DNA of 64,000 nt from CAZRXG01 sp964603985 (GTDB lineage Bacteria; Chloroflexota; Anaerolineae; Aggregatilineales; UBA3940): NCBI GenBank assembly GCA_964603985.1, contig CAZRXG010000006.1, positions 1 through 64,000 of the forward strand, given 5' to 3'. Position numbers and translations under genes: made by a program. The notes under the pieces were generated by a model, which saw nothing but the letters and a program-made list of their open reading frames with translations, did not search any database and had not been told where the DNA came from. Positions 42,706-50,926 of the stretch are shown piece after piece (within the stretch, counting starts at the first letter, position 1; each line of letters begins with the position of its first letter).

Positions 42706-43371
42706 TTACTCCTCTTCCCCGGCCTCTTCTTCTCTCCGCTCGGTGATGACTTCCACTTCGCCCGGCATAACTTCTTCGAGGAGTTCTTCTTCCTCCTCTT
42801 CTTCCACTTCCAGGGCGGCGGCGTAGTCGATGCGGACGACAAGCTCTTCGGGGCTGGAGACCATGGTCAGCGTGTCGGGCAGATCCAGGTCGCCGACCAG
42901 CAGTTGATCCCCGATCTCGGTCAGTTCGCTCATGTCCACCTCAATGTGCGGCGGCAGGTCGGCGGGGAGGGCCTCGATCTCCAGGGATGTCAGCGGGTGC
43001 ACCACGATGGCCGCCCCGCTGGTGACGACCCCCGGTTCGTTGACGACCAGGATCGGCACCTCGGCGCGGATCGCGCGGTCCATGGCGACGCGGTAGAAAT
43101 CGACGTGCAGCGGATCGCCGCGGACCGGGTCACGCTGAACCTCACGCGCCAGCGTGGGAATCTTGTCCTTGCCGACGTGCAGCTCGATCAACTGGGTGCC
43201 CCCGGCTTCCAGCAGCACCTGGCGAAGCTCCTTGCCGTCGGCCTGAATGGGAAGCGGGTCGCTGTCTGGGCCGTAGACGATGGCCGGGATCTGGCCCTCG
43301 CGGCGCAGTTGTTTGACTTTTTTACCGATGATCTTGCGTTTTTTTGCTTGGAGTGCAATCAGATCGCTCAT
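42706..43371 (-). CDS. rplY: 50S ribosomal protein L25/general stress protein Ctc
   Basis: The 221-residue protein binds 5S rRNA in the large ribosomal subunit. The N-terminal L25 domain (about 1-90) has LRREGQIPAIVYGP and the HVDFYRV motif. A C-terminal TL5/Ctc-type beta domain (about 95-185) follows. A strongly acidic tail (Glu-rich, about 190-221) is longer than in most homologues. ATG 43371 is chosen over 43458 because the L25 homology starts there and AAGGGGGA lies upstream. A strong promoter (43524-43552, minus) and a structured leader hairpin (43391-43434) suggest control at the RNA level. It is transcribed alone. Confidence 0.92.
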   Translation of the reverse strand: MSDLIALQAKKRKIIGKKVKQLRREGQIPAIVYGPDSDPLPIQADGKELRQVLLEAGGTQLIELHVGKDKIPTLAREVQRDPVRGDPLHVDFYRVAMDRAIRAEVPILVVNEPGVVTSGAAIVVHPLTSLEIEALPADLPPHIEVDMSELTEIGDQLLVGDLDLPDTLTMVSSPEELVVRIDYAAALEVEEEEEEELLEEVMPGEVEVITERREEEAGEEE

Positions 43372-43390
43372 TGACTTATTTCCCCCTTGC

Positions 43391-43434
43391 GCCACGTCGA
43401 TCCACCCCCGGTGGGGATCACGCGGGGACGTGGC
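43391..43434 (-). promoter_or_regulatory. Structured leader hairpin before rplY
   Basis: GCCACGTC (43391-43398) pairs with GACGTGGC (43427-43434). Inside are GATCC/GGATC and CCACC/GGTGG pairings around a very short loop. In the mRNA it ends about 20 bases before the rplY start, close to the ribosome site. It could bind L25 itself and reduce translation, as other ribosomal protein leaders do; this is an inference. Confidence 0.5.
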
Positions 43435-43523
43435 GTTGGTTATCAGCCTGGCAAACAAAGCGGACGTTTCCGCCGCGCGCAGCGACGCGCCACGCGAAGA
43501 GTCGGGAACGCCACGCAGGGCTT

Positions 43524-43552
43524 ATTGTACCGGGCTGCGTGGGGAGCGTCAA
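43524..43552 (-). promoter_or_regulatory. Promoter of rplY
   Basis: Read on the minus strand, TTGACG (43552-43547), a 17-base spacer and TACAAT (43529-43524) match the sigma-70 consensus well. Transcription would begin about 145 bases before the rplY start, leaving room for the leader hairpin. Confidence 0.75.
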
Positions 43553-43642
43553 TAGGCGCTCCGGTGGGGTGGATTCTGTTCGGGACGGTTTCAATCCCAG
43601 GCTCGAACATAACTTCTCCATTTTTGGCTCCATTTTTGGCGC

Positions 43643-43671
43643 TTGCCTGAATGCCTAATGGGGACTAAACT
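43643..43671 (+). promoter_or_regulatory. Promoter of the first PA14 gene
   Basis: TTGCCT (43643-43648), a 17-base spacer and TAAACT (43666-43671) lie about 90 bases before the ATG at 43762. Just upstream, TCCATTTTTGGC is repeated in tandem near 43616-43640. Confidence 0.6.
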
Positions 43672-43761
43672 AGGGTGAGCTTATCTGGCATAAATCGGTC
43701 TCCCGCAGGGGGTGCATCAGGGATGGCCCGGAGTCGGGGGCACGAGGGAGGAGTGTAGCCG

Positions 43762-45465
43762 ATGCGCTTGTTGAGCCGAACTGTTAGACCCTTTGCGCTG
43801 GCCATGGTCGCGGTCGCTGTGGCGGTCGTGCTGTTGCCCTCGACACCAGCCGATGCACAGCTGGAGGGCGAGTGGCTGGCCGAGTACTTCGGGAACATGG
43901 ACCTGGAAGGGCCGGTGCTGTACACCGAAACCCTGCCGGGGCCGGATCTGAAAAAGGAGTGGCCTTACGGTGAAGGCCCCAGGCGAGGCGGCGTGCCGGA
44001 CGACATGTGGTCGGCGCGCTTCACGACGCTGGCGACCTTCCCCGGCGGGAACGTGAAGTTCTTCGTGAACTCGGACGATGGTTCGCGGATGCTGCTGAAC
44101 GGCTACGTCGTGCTTGACGAGTGGCACTCCCGAGCGGCGACGTGGTTCGAGGCACGGGTGCTAACCATTCCGGCGGGGACGTACGTGCTCACGGTTGAGT
44201 ACTATGACCATAGCGGGCCGAACTCGGTCGAGGCGGGCTTCCGCCCGACGACCGACCAGCCGACCGTGGATGACGAAACCTTCCAACTGCCGGACTGGGC
44301 GCTGCCGGGCGGCGGAGGGCCGCCTGCCGACGGTCAGGGCGGTGGTGGGGTGCCTGCCGACGGGCAGGGTGGCGGTGGCGCGGGCGCTGAAGAGCCCGCC
44401 GAACCTGCCCCGTCTCCCCCGTCGTCGGGGGGCGTTTACGAGGGCGAGTGGCTGGCCGAGTACTTTGGGAACATGGACCTGGAAGGGCCGGTGCTGTACA
44501 CCGAGACGCTGCCAGGGCCGTTCCTGGATAAGGTATGGCCGTACGGTGAGGGGCCGCGACGGGGCGGCGTGCCGGACGACCAGTGGTCGGCGCGCTTCAC
44601 GACGCTGGTCACCTTCCCCGGCGGGAACGTGAAGTTCTTCGTGAACTCGGACGACGGCTCGCGGATGCTGCTGAATGGCTTCCTGGTGCTCGACCAGTGG
44701 AAGGACCGGGCGGCGACGTGGTTCGAGGCGCGGGTGCTGACCATCCCGGCGGGGACGTACGTGCTCACGGTCGAATATTACGACCACGCGGGCGCGAATT
44801 CGGTGGCAGCCGGATTCCAGCCGACGACCGACCTGCCCGCCGTGGACGACGAGACCTTCCAGCTACCGGACTGGGCGCTGCCGGGGGCCGGAGGGCAGCC
44901 TGTTGACGGCCAGGGCGGCGGCGGGACTACGCTGCCCCCGGCGGACGAAGGTGCGACCCCGGCCGGGCCGGGTGCGGTGCCGGGTCCCCCAGACGACGTG
45001 GGCGGTGGCGGCGTGCCTGCTACACCGCCGGCCGGTGGTGAGCTGGTCGATGACGGCGACAAAGCCTTTAGCTGGTCTGGCTCGGAGGATTGGGGCTTCG
45101 GCTTCGGCGGCTTCTACAACAACCGCTACCTCTACACCGGCAACAGCGACCTCGAACTGAAGATGTGGGCCCGCTGGAACCCCTACCTGTCGGCGACGGG
45201 ATACTGGGACGTGTACGTCTACATCCCCGTGCACGCCAACGCGACGACCAACGCGCGCTACCGCGTTTCGCACGCGGGGATCCTAAGCCCGGTCATCTAC
45301 GTCAACCAGAACGCAAATGCCGGGGCGTGGGTCTGGCTGGGCGCGTTCTGGTTCAACAAGGGCGCGTCGCAGTACCTCTACCTGAACGACCTGACCTTTG
45401 AGCCTGCCAACTCGCACGACGTGGTGTACGACGCGGCCAAGTTTGTCTACAGCGGCAGCAACTAA
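43762..45465 (+). CDS. Secreted protein with two PA14 domains and a golvesin-like domain
   Basis: The 567-residue exported protein has a signal peptide (about 1-32, ending ADAQ). PA14-like domain 1 (about 36-165), a Gly/Pro linker, PA14-like domain 2 (about 228-357), a second Gly/Pro linker and a C-terminal golvesin/xanthan-lyase-like beta domain (about 430-565) follow. The two PA14 domains are nearly identical (GEWLAEYFGNMDLEGP, then NSDDGSRMLLNG in both). Their DNA repeats with a 576-base period (43864 and 44440), which points to recent duplication. PA14 and golvesin domains generally bind carbohydrate, so cell-surface or matrix binding is likely. GGGAGG is shortly upstream of the ATG. An intrinsic terminator follows. 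A related one-PA14 gene lies next. Confidence 0.85.
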   Translation: MRLLSRTVRPFALAMVAVAVAVVLLPSTPADAQLEGEWLAEYFGNMDLEGPVLYTETLPGPDLKKEWPYGEGPRRGGVPDDMWSARFTTLATFPGGNVKFFVNSDDGSRMLLNGYVVLDEWHSRAATWFEARVLTIPAGTYVLTVEYYDHSGPNSVEAGFRPTTDQPTVDDETFQLPDWALPGGGGPPADGQGGGGVPADGQGGGGAGAEEPAEPAPSPPSSGGVYEGEWLAEYFGNMDLEGPVLYTETLPGPFLDKVWPYGEGPRRGGVPDDQWSARFTTLVTFPGGNVKFFVNSDDGSRMLLNGFLVLDQWKDRAATWFEARVLTIPAGTYVLTVEYYDHAGANSVAAGFQPTTDLPAVDDETFQLPDWALPGAGGQPVDGQGGGGTTLPPADEGATPAGPGAVPGPPDDVGGGGVPATPPAGGELVDDGDKAFSWSGSEDWGFGFGGFYNNRYLYTGNSDLELKMWARWNPYLSATGYWDVYVYIPVHANATTNARYRVSHAGILSPVIYVNQNANAGAWVWLGAFWFNKGASQYLYLNDLTFEPANSHDVVYDAAKFVYSGSN

Positions 45466-45487
45466 GCGCCTGCGATTTGTGACCGAG

Positions 45488-45522
45488 GCCCCGGCGGCAG
45501 GCTCCGCCGGGGCTTTTCTCTT
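45488..45522 (+). terminator. Intrinsic terminator after first PA14 gene
   Basis: GCCCCGGCGG (45488-45497) pairs perfectly with CCGCCGGGGC (45504-45513) over a 6-base loop, and TTTTCTCTT follows. It is the clearest terminator in the window. A new extended -10 (TGCTAAAAT, 45537-45545) then serves the next gene. Confidence 0.88.
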
Positions 45523-45603
45523 AATCGGGCAAGAAGTGCTAAAATAGGCAGGGAGATACGATAGTTGTAGCAGGCGATTGGAACCAGGACGCCGGGGAGC
45601 GTA

Positions 45604-46704
45604 ATGATGCGAAAGGAACACTTGATAGGGTGCGTCGCCGGATGCATCCTGCTGGTCAGCCTGGTGCTGCCGGTGGCGAGCACTCAGGCAGAGGTAGATG
45701 CGGCCTGGAGGGGCGAGTACTTCAACAACCCCACTCTGAGCGGCAGGGCCGATTTAATCCGCGAGGACACCGTGATCTCGTTCGATTGGGGCGATGGCCT
45801 GCCCGCCTCGCCGCAGGAACTGGGCGAGGCGTGGACGGGTGACAACTTCTCGGTGCGCTGGACGAAAACCGAGTACTTCTTCGACGAGGTGTACGCCTTC
45901 GCCGCCCGGAGTGACGACGGCGTGCGGATGTACATCAACGGTGAACTGATCATCGACGAGTGGCACGACAACCAGTTCACCTGGTACTCGGTCGAGCGCG
46001 AGATGACGGCGGGGGAGTACAAGATCGTCGTGGAGTTCTACGAGACCATTGGGCGGGCGGCCATTCAGGCCGGGTATTATCCCCTGAACCCGCTGCCGAC
46101 CCCGACGGATACACCGAAGTACAGCCCCACGCCCTCCCCGACCTCGACGAGCGGTGGCGGTGGCGGTGGCCACGTCGCCAAGACCAGCACGCCGCGCCCG
46201 ACGAGCACGCCCAGCCTGGCAGGGACGCCCGGCAAGAAGGCCACGTCGGTCGTCGTCGTGCCGCCCGAGCAGGTGGTTGAGATCGTCGTCGAGGAGCTGG
46301 ACGGGAAGCTGTTCGCGTGGAGGGGCTTCCCCGGCCTGGTGCCGCGCCGGGGTGGGCATGAAGAATCGCACGCCTACGTCAAGAACTACGGCAGCAAGGT
46401 GTCCTTTGAGGCGAAGTGGTTCTTCCGGCCACCTGAGAGCGGGTTCTACGACGTGTTCGTCTTCGTGCCCAAGGTGAATGAGCGGGCGACGGGCGCAGCC
46501 ACCTACCAGGTCTACCACAACGACCAGATGAGCGGGCAGGTCGCCGTTGACCAGAAGTCCTTTTACGACGAGTGGGTGCAGATCGGGACGTTCTTCTTCG
46601 TGCCGGGCAAAACCCAATACGTCTACATGACCAACGCGACAGGCGAGGACGATGGCACGCGCGAGGTCCTGATCGACGCGGTGATGTTCGTGTACAGGCC
46701 GTAG
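45604..46704 (+). CDS. Secreted protein with one PA14 domain and a golvesin-like domain
   Basis: The 366-residue exported protein has a signal peptide (about 1-28) and one PA14-like domain (about 32-160). The latter is marked by WRGEYFNNPTLSG, RSDDGVRMYINGELIIDEWHD and a final VEFYE-x-IGRAAIQAGY. A Thr/Pro/Gly stalk (about 165-220) leads to a golvesin-like domain (about 240-364; SGFYDVFVFVP). It shares design with the preceding gene but not the recent duplication. GGGGAG is 4 bases before the ATG; a second ATG follows at once. It has its own -10 box after the upstream terminator. A carbohydrate-binding surface role is inferred from both domain types. Confidence 0.85.
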   Translation: MMRKEHLIGCVAGCILLVSLVLPVASTQAEVDAAWRGEYFNNPTLSGRADLIREDTVISFDWGDGLPASPQELGEAWTGDNFSVRWTKTEYFFDEVYAFAARSDDGVRMYINGELIIDEWHDNQFTWYSVEREMTAGEYKIVVEFYETIGRAAIQAGYYPLNPLPTPTDTPKYSPTPSPTSTSGGGGGGHVAKTSTPRPTSTPSLAGTPGKKATSVVVVPPEQVVEIVVEELDGKLFAWRGFPGLVPRRGGHEESHAYVKNYGSKVSFEAKWFFRPPESGFYDVFVFVPKVNERATGAATYQVYHNDQMSGQVAVDQKSFYDEWVQIGTFFFVPGKTQYVYMTNATGEDDGTREVLIDAVMFVYRP

Positions 46705-46727
46705 GGCTGCACCGGCGCGGAAAAGCC

Positions 46728-46755
46728 TTGCGCGCGCGGCGAGGCGCTGTATAAT
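46728..46755 (+). promoter_or_regulatory. Promoter of the TIGR03960 radical SAM gene
   Basis: TTGCGC (46728-46733), a 16-base spacer and TATAAT (46750-46755) lie about 86 bases before the GTG start at 46841. Confidence 0.7.
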
Positions 46756-46784
46756 TTAGCATACGATTGTCTTGTAAATTGGCG

Positions 46785-46820
46785 GGCCGGAGGCGCATTC
46801 GCGTCCGGCCTCGTTTTCGT
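46785..46820 (+). promoter_or_regulatory. Terminator-like hairpin in the leader of the radical SAM gene
   Basis: GGCCGGA (46785-46791) pairs with TCCGGCC (46804-46810), with an inner CGC/GCG and loop ATTC. TCGTTTTCG follows. It sits between promoter and start codon, so it could be an attenuator; a mere leader structure is also possible. Confidence 0.45.
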
Positions 46821-46840
46821 GCCCCTGGGGGTGATCGAGC

Positions 46841-48769
46841 GTGTTGAACACAGCCGAGCAGGTGGAGCGCGCCTTAGAGCGCGTGCTGTTGAGTGTCCAG
46901 AAGCCGGGTCGCTACGTCGGGGGCGAGTACAACTCGGTGCGCAAAGACTGGGACACCGTGCCGATGCGGGTGGCGCTGTGCTTCCCCGACATCTACGAGA
47001 TCGGGATGCCCAACCTAGGGCTGGCGACCTTCTACGACCTGATCAACCGCCGCCCGGATATGCTGGCCGAGCGCGTCTACCTGCCCTGGGTTGACATGGA
47101 GGCGGTGATGCGGCGCGAGGGCATCCCGCTCTTCTCGCTGGAGACCAGGCACCCGGTGGCCGACTTCGACCTGCTGGCGATCAGCGTGCCCTACGAGCAG
47201 CTTTACACCAACGTGTTGCAGGTGCTTGACCTGGCCGGGCTGCCGCTGCACAGCGCCGACCGCGACGAATCGATGCCGCTCGTCATCGCGGGTGGGCACG
47301 CCTGCTACAACCCGGAGCCGCTGGCCGACTTCATCGACCTGTTTGTGATCGGTGAAGGCGAGGAGGCCATCATCGAGATCGCGGAGCGGCTGGGCGAGAT
47401 GAAGCAGGCCGGGCTGGTGCGTCACGAGCAGCTGGTCGAGATGGCGCGCTTCGAAGGGGTGTACGTGCCGCGCTTTTACGCGGTGGATTACCGCGAGGAT
47501 GGGACGCTCTCCAGCGTCAGGCCGACGCACGAGGCGGCGCGGTTCCCGGTGCTCAAGCGGATCGTGCCGGTTCTGCCGCCGCCGCTGACGCGCTTCGTCG
47601 TGCCCAACATCGACACGGTGCACAACCGGGTGCCGGTTGAGATCATGCGTGGCTGCACGCGCGGCTGCCGCTTCTGCCACGCCGGGATGGTGACGCGCCC
47701 GGTGCGCGAGCGGAGCGTCGAGGAGGTGGTGGCGGCGGTCGAGGAGGCCGTCGCGCAGACCGGCTTCGAGGAGATCGCGCTGCTCTCGCTATCGTCGAGC
47801 GACTATACCAACGTCGTCGATCTGGTGAAGGCGGTGGCCGGGCGCTTCGCCGGTCAGAACCTGAGCATCAGCCTGCCCAGCCTGCGCATCGAGACATCCA
47901 GCGCCGAACTGATGGAGGCGCTCGAGGGCAACAAGCGGGGCGGGTTCACCTTCGCGCCGGAGGCGGCCACCGAGCGGATGCGCACCATCATCAACAAGTA
48001 CGTGCCGCACCGGCAGGTGCTTGAGACCGCCTACCAGGTCTACCGGCGGGGGTGGCGGACGATCAAGCTGTACTTCATGATCGGCCATCCCTCCGAGACG
48101 CTGGAGGACGTACAGGCCATCGCCGACCTCGCGAAGGCGGTGCTGGCCGAAGGTCGCAAGGTGCACGGCAAGAAGGCCAACGTCAACGTCGGGGTGAGCA
48201 CGTTCATTCCCAAACCGCACACACCTTTCCAGTGGGTGCCGATGGACACGCTGGAGCAGATCGAGGCCAAACAGTCGGTGCTCAAGCGCGAACTGCGCGG
48301 GCCGGGCCTGCGGCTGCGCTGGAACGATCCCGAAGAGACCTTGCTGGAGGGACTGCTCAGCCGTGGCGACAGGCGGCTGGGGCCGGTCGTCCGGCGGGCG
48401 TGGGAGCTGGGGAGCAGATTTGACGCCTGGCAGGAGCATCACCGGCACGAGGCGTGGGCCCAGGCGCTCGAAGAGCAGGGGCTTGACTTCCACTTCTACA
48501 CGCACCGTGGGCGGGCCATCGACGAGGTGTTCCCCTGGGATCACATCGACGCGGCGGTCACCAGACGCTTCCTGGCGCAGGACTACCTGATGAGCCGGCG
48601 GGGCGAGACGCGTATCGACTGCCGCAACCGGTGCTTCGCGTGCGGCATCCTGCCCAAGTTCGCCTCGCTGCGCGAGCAGACGCCCGCCGGGGCGTGGAAG
48701 TGCCCGCCGGTCGTGCCGAAGGACCGGCGTGGCAAGAAGCGGGACGCCATCCCGCTGTCGTCGGCCTGA
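46841..48769 (+). CDS. TIGR03960 family B12-binding radical SAM protein
   Basis: The 642-residue protein combines an N-terminal cobalamin-binding-like Rossmann domain (about 40-180) and a radical SAM core. The 4Fe-4S motif is CTRGCRFC (Cys272, Cys276, Cys279). A C-terminal segment with CRNRCFACG (about 600) follows, probably for another metal site. The family is conserved with TIGR03936 in many bacteria and has no proven reaction. GTG 46841 has GGGGGTGA 7 bases before it. A promoter and a terminator-like hairpin precede it, and a strong intrinsic terminator follows, so the TIGR03936 partner at 49697 is not simply co-transcribed from this promoter. Confidence 0.88.
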   Translation: MLNTAEQVERALERVLLSVQKPGRYVGGEYNSVRKDWDTVPMRVALCFPDIYEIGMPNLGLATFYDLINRRPDMLAERVYLPWVDMEAVMRREGIPLFSLETRHPVADFDLLAISVPYEQLYTNVLQVLDLAGLPLHSADRDESMPLVIAGGHACYNPEPLADFIDLFVIGEGEEAIIEIAERLGEMKQAGLVRHEQLVEMARFEGVYVPRFYAVDYREDGTLSSVRPTHEAARFPVLKRIVPVLPPPLTRFVVPNIDTVHNRVPVEIMRGCTRGCRFCHAGMVTRPVRERSVEEVVAAVEEAVAQTGFEEIALLSLSSSDYTNVVDLVKAVAGRFAGQNLSISLPSLRIETSSAELMEALEGNKRGGFTFAPEAATERMRTIINKYVPHRQVLETAYQVYRRGWRTIKLYFMIGHPSETLEDVQAIADLAKAVLAEGRKVHGKKANVNVGVSTFIPKPHTPFQWVPMDTLEQIEAKQSVLKRELRGPGLRLRWNDPEETLLEGLLSRGDRRLGPVVRRAWELGSRFDAWQEHHRHEAWAQALEEQGLDFHFYTHRGRAIDEVFPWDHIDAAVTRRFLAQDYLMSRRGETRIDCRNRCFACGILPKFASLREQTPAGAWKCPPVVPKDRRGKKRDAIPLSSA

Positions 48770-48793
48770 CCGGCGCACCTGGGTGGAGGTTGG

Positions 48794-48823
48794 GGGCGGT
48801 CTGCTTGCAGGCTGCCCTTTTTT
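48794..48823 (+). terminator. Intrinsic terminator after the radical SAM gene
   Basis: GGGCGGTCTG (48794-48803) pairs with CAGGCTGCCC (48808-48817), including two G-T pairs, over a 4-base loop, and TTTTTT follows at 48818-48823. It starts 25 bases after the stop codon. Confidence 0.85.
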
Positions 48824-48841
48824 GGTGCAGCGCCGACTTTG

Positions 48842-48870
48842 TTGCCCGGAGTCTGAAGCCATGCTAGGAT
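48842..48870 (+). promoter_or_regulatory. Promoter of the solenoid gene
   Basis: TTGCCC (48842-48847), a 17-base spacer and TAGGAT (48865-48870) lie 43 bases before the ATG at 48914. Confidence 0.55.
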
Positions 48871-48913
48871 GAGAGTGAGGTTTGTACTTCTGAGTGTAAG
48901 GCTGTGGAGCAAC

Positions 48914-49690
48914 ATGAGCGATCAAGCAGGCTACGAGACGCTGGAAACACCTGCCCTGGTTAACGTGCTGAAGAACCCGGGCAGCACACCTGAGATTCAC
49001 ATGTCGGCGCTGGCTGCGTTATCCCAACGCGGCGAATCGCACAGAATACCGGGCCTGACCGAGGTGCTGCAACATACCATGCAGCACCCCGGCCAATACG
49101 ACCCGCTGGTGCTGACAAAGATCGTCCAGATACTGGCAGCCGACCCGGGCATCGAATCGACCAGAGGGCTGCTCGGTGTGCTGCCCGACGTGCTCAGGCT
49201 GGTGCTGGGGAGCGGTGGGGCGTTGAAGCCGGAGTTTCGTGAGATGTACTACCAGACCCTGGTCACCCGCGATAGTGACGAAGATCTGGCAGCGTGGGGG
49301 GAGGTGCTTCCCGGGCTCGACGGGCGGGCGCTGGCTGCTGCCGTCGTCGACCCGGCTGCCGGGCCGCTGGCGGCAATCGACCCCTGGACGCTGCTTGAGC
49401 GCCTGGAGGAGCCTGAGCGGACCAGGGCGCTGATAACCGTCATTATCGGCTGGGTGGGCGGACTTGGCTCGCCCGAAGATGTCAAGCGGGTGGTACCCAT
49501 GCTGCGCGAATCGAGCGACCCCGCGCAGCTTGAGGAGGGCCTGGAACTGCTCGGCCAGTACTGGCAGCAGGCCAAGAAAGCCGGGCGCGAGGCGCTGGTG
49601 AACAATCTGGAGGCGGTTCTGCGTGTGCTGGACAGGCGTCCACGCACGACCTCGGAACGCATGACGGGTAAGCGTCCCTGGGCCGACTGA
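48914..49690 (+). CDS. Alpha-solenoid protein of unknown function
   Basis: A 258-residue soluble, mostly helical protein. Regular helix pairs of about 30-40 residues (for instance PALVNVLKNPGSTPEIHMSALAALSQRG and KRVVPMLRESSDPAQLEEGLELLGQY, quoted only in part) suggest a HEAT/ARM-like solenoid, but the repeats are weak. No named family is recognised. ATG 48914 is preceded by GGAG at 4 bases; the frame's earlier start at 48869 overlaps the promoter and is not favoured. It lies 6 bases before the TIGR03936 gene and is probably co-transcribed with it. A partner role for the radical-SAM pair is a guess. Confidence 0.7.
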   Translation: MSDQAGYETLETPALVNVLKNPGSTPEIHMSALAALSQRGESHRIPGLTEVLQHTMQHPGQYDPLVLTKIVQILAADPGIESTRGLLGVLPDVLRLVLGSGGALKPEFREMYYQTLVTRDSDEDLAAWGEVLPGLDGRALAAAVVDPAAGPLAAIDPWTLLERLEEPERTRALITVIIGWVGGLGSPEDVKRVVPMLRESSDPAQLEEGLELLGQYWQQAKKAGREALVNNLEAVLRVLDRRPRTTSERMTGKRPWAD

Positions 49691-49696
49691 GCCAGC

Positions 49697-50362
49697 GTGA
49701 CGACCGAAACACCAACGCCTGCCGGGCGGCGCTCCCGGTATCGGGTCCGGTTCGGCAAGGCTGGCCCGCTGCGTTATACGTCACACCTCGACCTGGCGCG
49801 CACGTGGGAGCGCCTGCTACGCCGGGCCGGGTTGCCGCTGGTCTACTCGCAGGGATTCAACCCGCGTCCCAAGATGCAACTGGCCGCTGCGCTGCCGCTG
49901 GGCTATGCCAGCACCGCCGAGGTGCTCGACATCTGGCTGGAGGGCGGTGCCCCGGAGCCGGAGGTGATGCTGCCCCGCCTGCGCGAGGTCGCGCCGGAAG
50001 GGTTGAGCGTCGAGGATGTGGAGGTGGTGGATCTGCGCGGCCCGGCGCTGCAAACCCTCACCCGCGGCGCAACCTACGAGATCGTGGTGGAGGATGCCAT
50101 CGACCGGGCGGCCCTGGCGGAGCGCGTCGAGGCGCTGCTGGCCCGATCCGAGATCTGGCGCGAGCGTCGCGGGAAGCGCTACAACCTGCGCCCTTTGATC
50201 CACGCGATCACCGTCCTGCCGGGTGATCGCCCCCGGCTGCGCGTCGAACTGGGCTTGTCCCAGCAGGAGGGGACGGGACGCCCCGACGAGGTGCTGGACG
50301 TGCTGGGCCTCGACGGGCTGACGGCCCACATCACACGCACGGCGATCACGTTTGGGGCCTGA
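49697..50362 (+). CDS. TIGR03936 (DUF2344) radical SAM-associated protein
   Basis: The 221-residue protein belongs to the DUF2344/TIGR03936 family, which is found beside or fused to TIGR03960 radical SAM proteins. Typical motifs are RYRVRFGKAGPLRYTSHLD (14-32), ERLLRRAGLPLVYSQGFNPRP (about 39-58) and the LPLGYASTAEVLDIWL segment. No catalytic role is proven; it may present a substrate to its radical SAM partner. GTG at 49697 follows the solenoid gene's stop by 6 bases. The normally adjacent partner TIGR03960 lies upstream, separated here by a terminator and the solenoid gene. Confidence 0.88.
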   Translation: MTTETPTPAGRRSRYRVRFGKAGPLRYTSHLDLARTWERLLRRAGLPLVYSQGFNPRPKMQLAAALPLGYASTAEVLDIWLEGGAPEPEVMLPRLREVAPEGLSVEDVEVVDLRGPALQTLTRGATYEIVVEDAIDRAALAERVEALLARSEIWRERRGKRYNLRPLIHAITVLPGDRPRLRVELGLSQQEGTGRPDEVLDVLGLDGLTAHITRTAITFGA

Positions 50363-50454
50363 GCGCGGGCCGCTCGCACCCTCTTCCTGCGGTGAAGGTG
50401 CTTTAGACCGGACAGAGTCTAGCTCCCCCTGCCGGATGTTTTTCCCCCAGCAAT

Positions 50455-50484
50455 TTGGTAGATCGCTCTGCCGCACAGTATAAT
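50455..50484 (+). promoter_or_regulatory. Promoter of the small TPR gene
   Basis: TTGGTA (50455-50460), an 18-base spacer and TATAAT (50479-50484) lie about 80 bases before the ATG at 50565. Confidence 0.65.
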
Positions 50485-50564
50485 TCAACCTGATCTGGAC
50501 GGTTCACCTGGACTGTCTACCCTTCATTCCCCGCTCAGCGCAAGAAGAGGAGTATACATGCGCC

Positions 50565-50909
50565 ATGTCTGATGAAATCCAGAGCACCGTAAAGTATTAC
50601 GCCGATCTCAGCCGCAAGAACCCGGACGATCTTGACACCTTAATCAACCTGGCGTGGAGCCACGATCGAGCCGGGGACTTCCCGCAGGCCATCGAGTGCT
50701 TCAGGCAGGCGCTGGCGATGAACGAGGGGAACGTTCACGCGCACTACGGTCTGGCACTGGCTCTGCTGGGCAGCGGCCAGACGGCGGACGCGCTTCAGGA
50801 GTTTCGGGCTGCGTATGACCTCGTTGCCCGGAGTGAGGACCAGGCTGAGAAGGCCATTCTCTCCAAGCAGGTAGAGGCTTACCTGCGCCGTCTGGAAGCT
50901 GCCGGCTGA
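50565..50909 (+). CDS. Small TPR protein
   Basis: This 114-residue protein consists of about two and a half tetratricopeptide repeats (DTLINLAWSHDRAGDFPQAI, 25-44; ALAMNEGNVHAHYGLALALLG, about 50-68; DALQEFRAAYDLV). Its role is likely protein-protein contact. GAGGAG (50547-50552) is 12 bases before ATG 50565 but only 5 before another ATG at 50558. That ATG opens a four-codon frame (MRHV) whose stop overlaps codons 2-3 of this gene, so ribosomes might re-initiate here. The gene has its own promoter. A URO-D-like gene starts 17 bases after its end. Confidence 0.78.
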   Translation: MSDEIQSTVKYYADLSRKNPDDLDTLINLAWSHDRAGDFPQAIECFRQALAMNEGNVHAHYGLALALLGSGQTADALQEFRAAYDLVARSEDQAEKAILSKQVEAYLRRLEAAG

Positions 50910-50926
50910 CAGTGTGGGGGAAAGCG

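Noticed and set aside
43387..43658. Short plus-strand frames in the rplY/PA14 divergent region
   Set aside because: They cover both promoters and the leader hairpin and show no domain or ribosome site.
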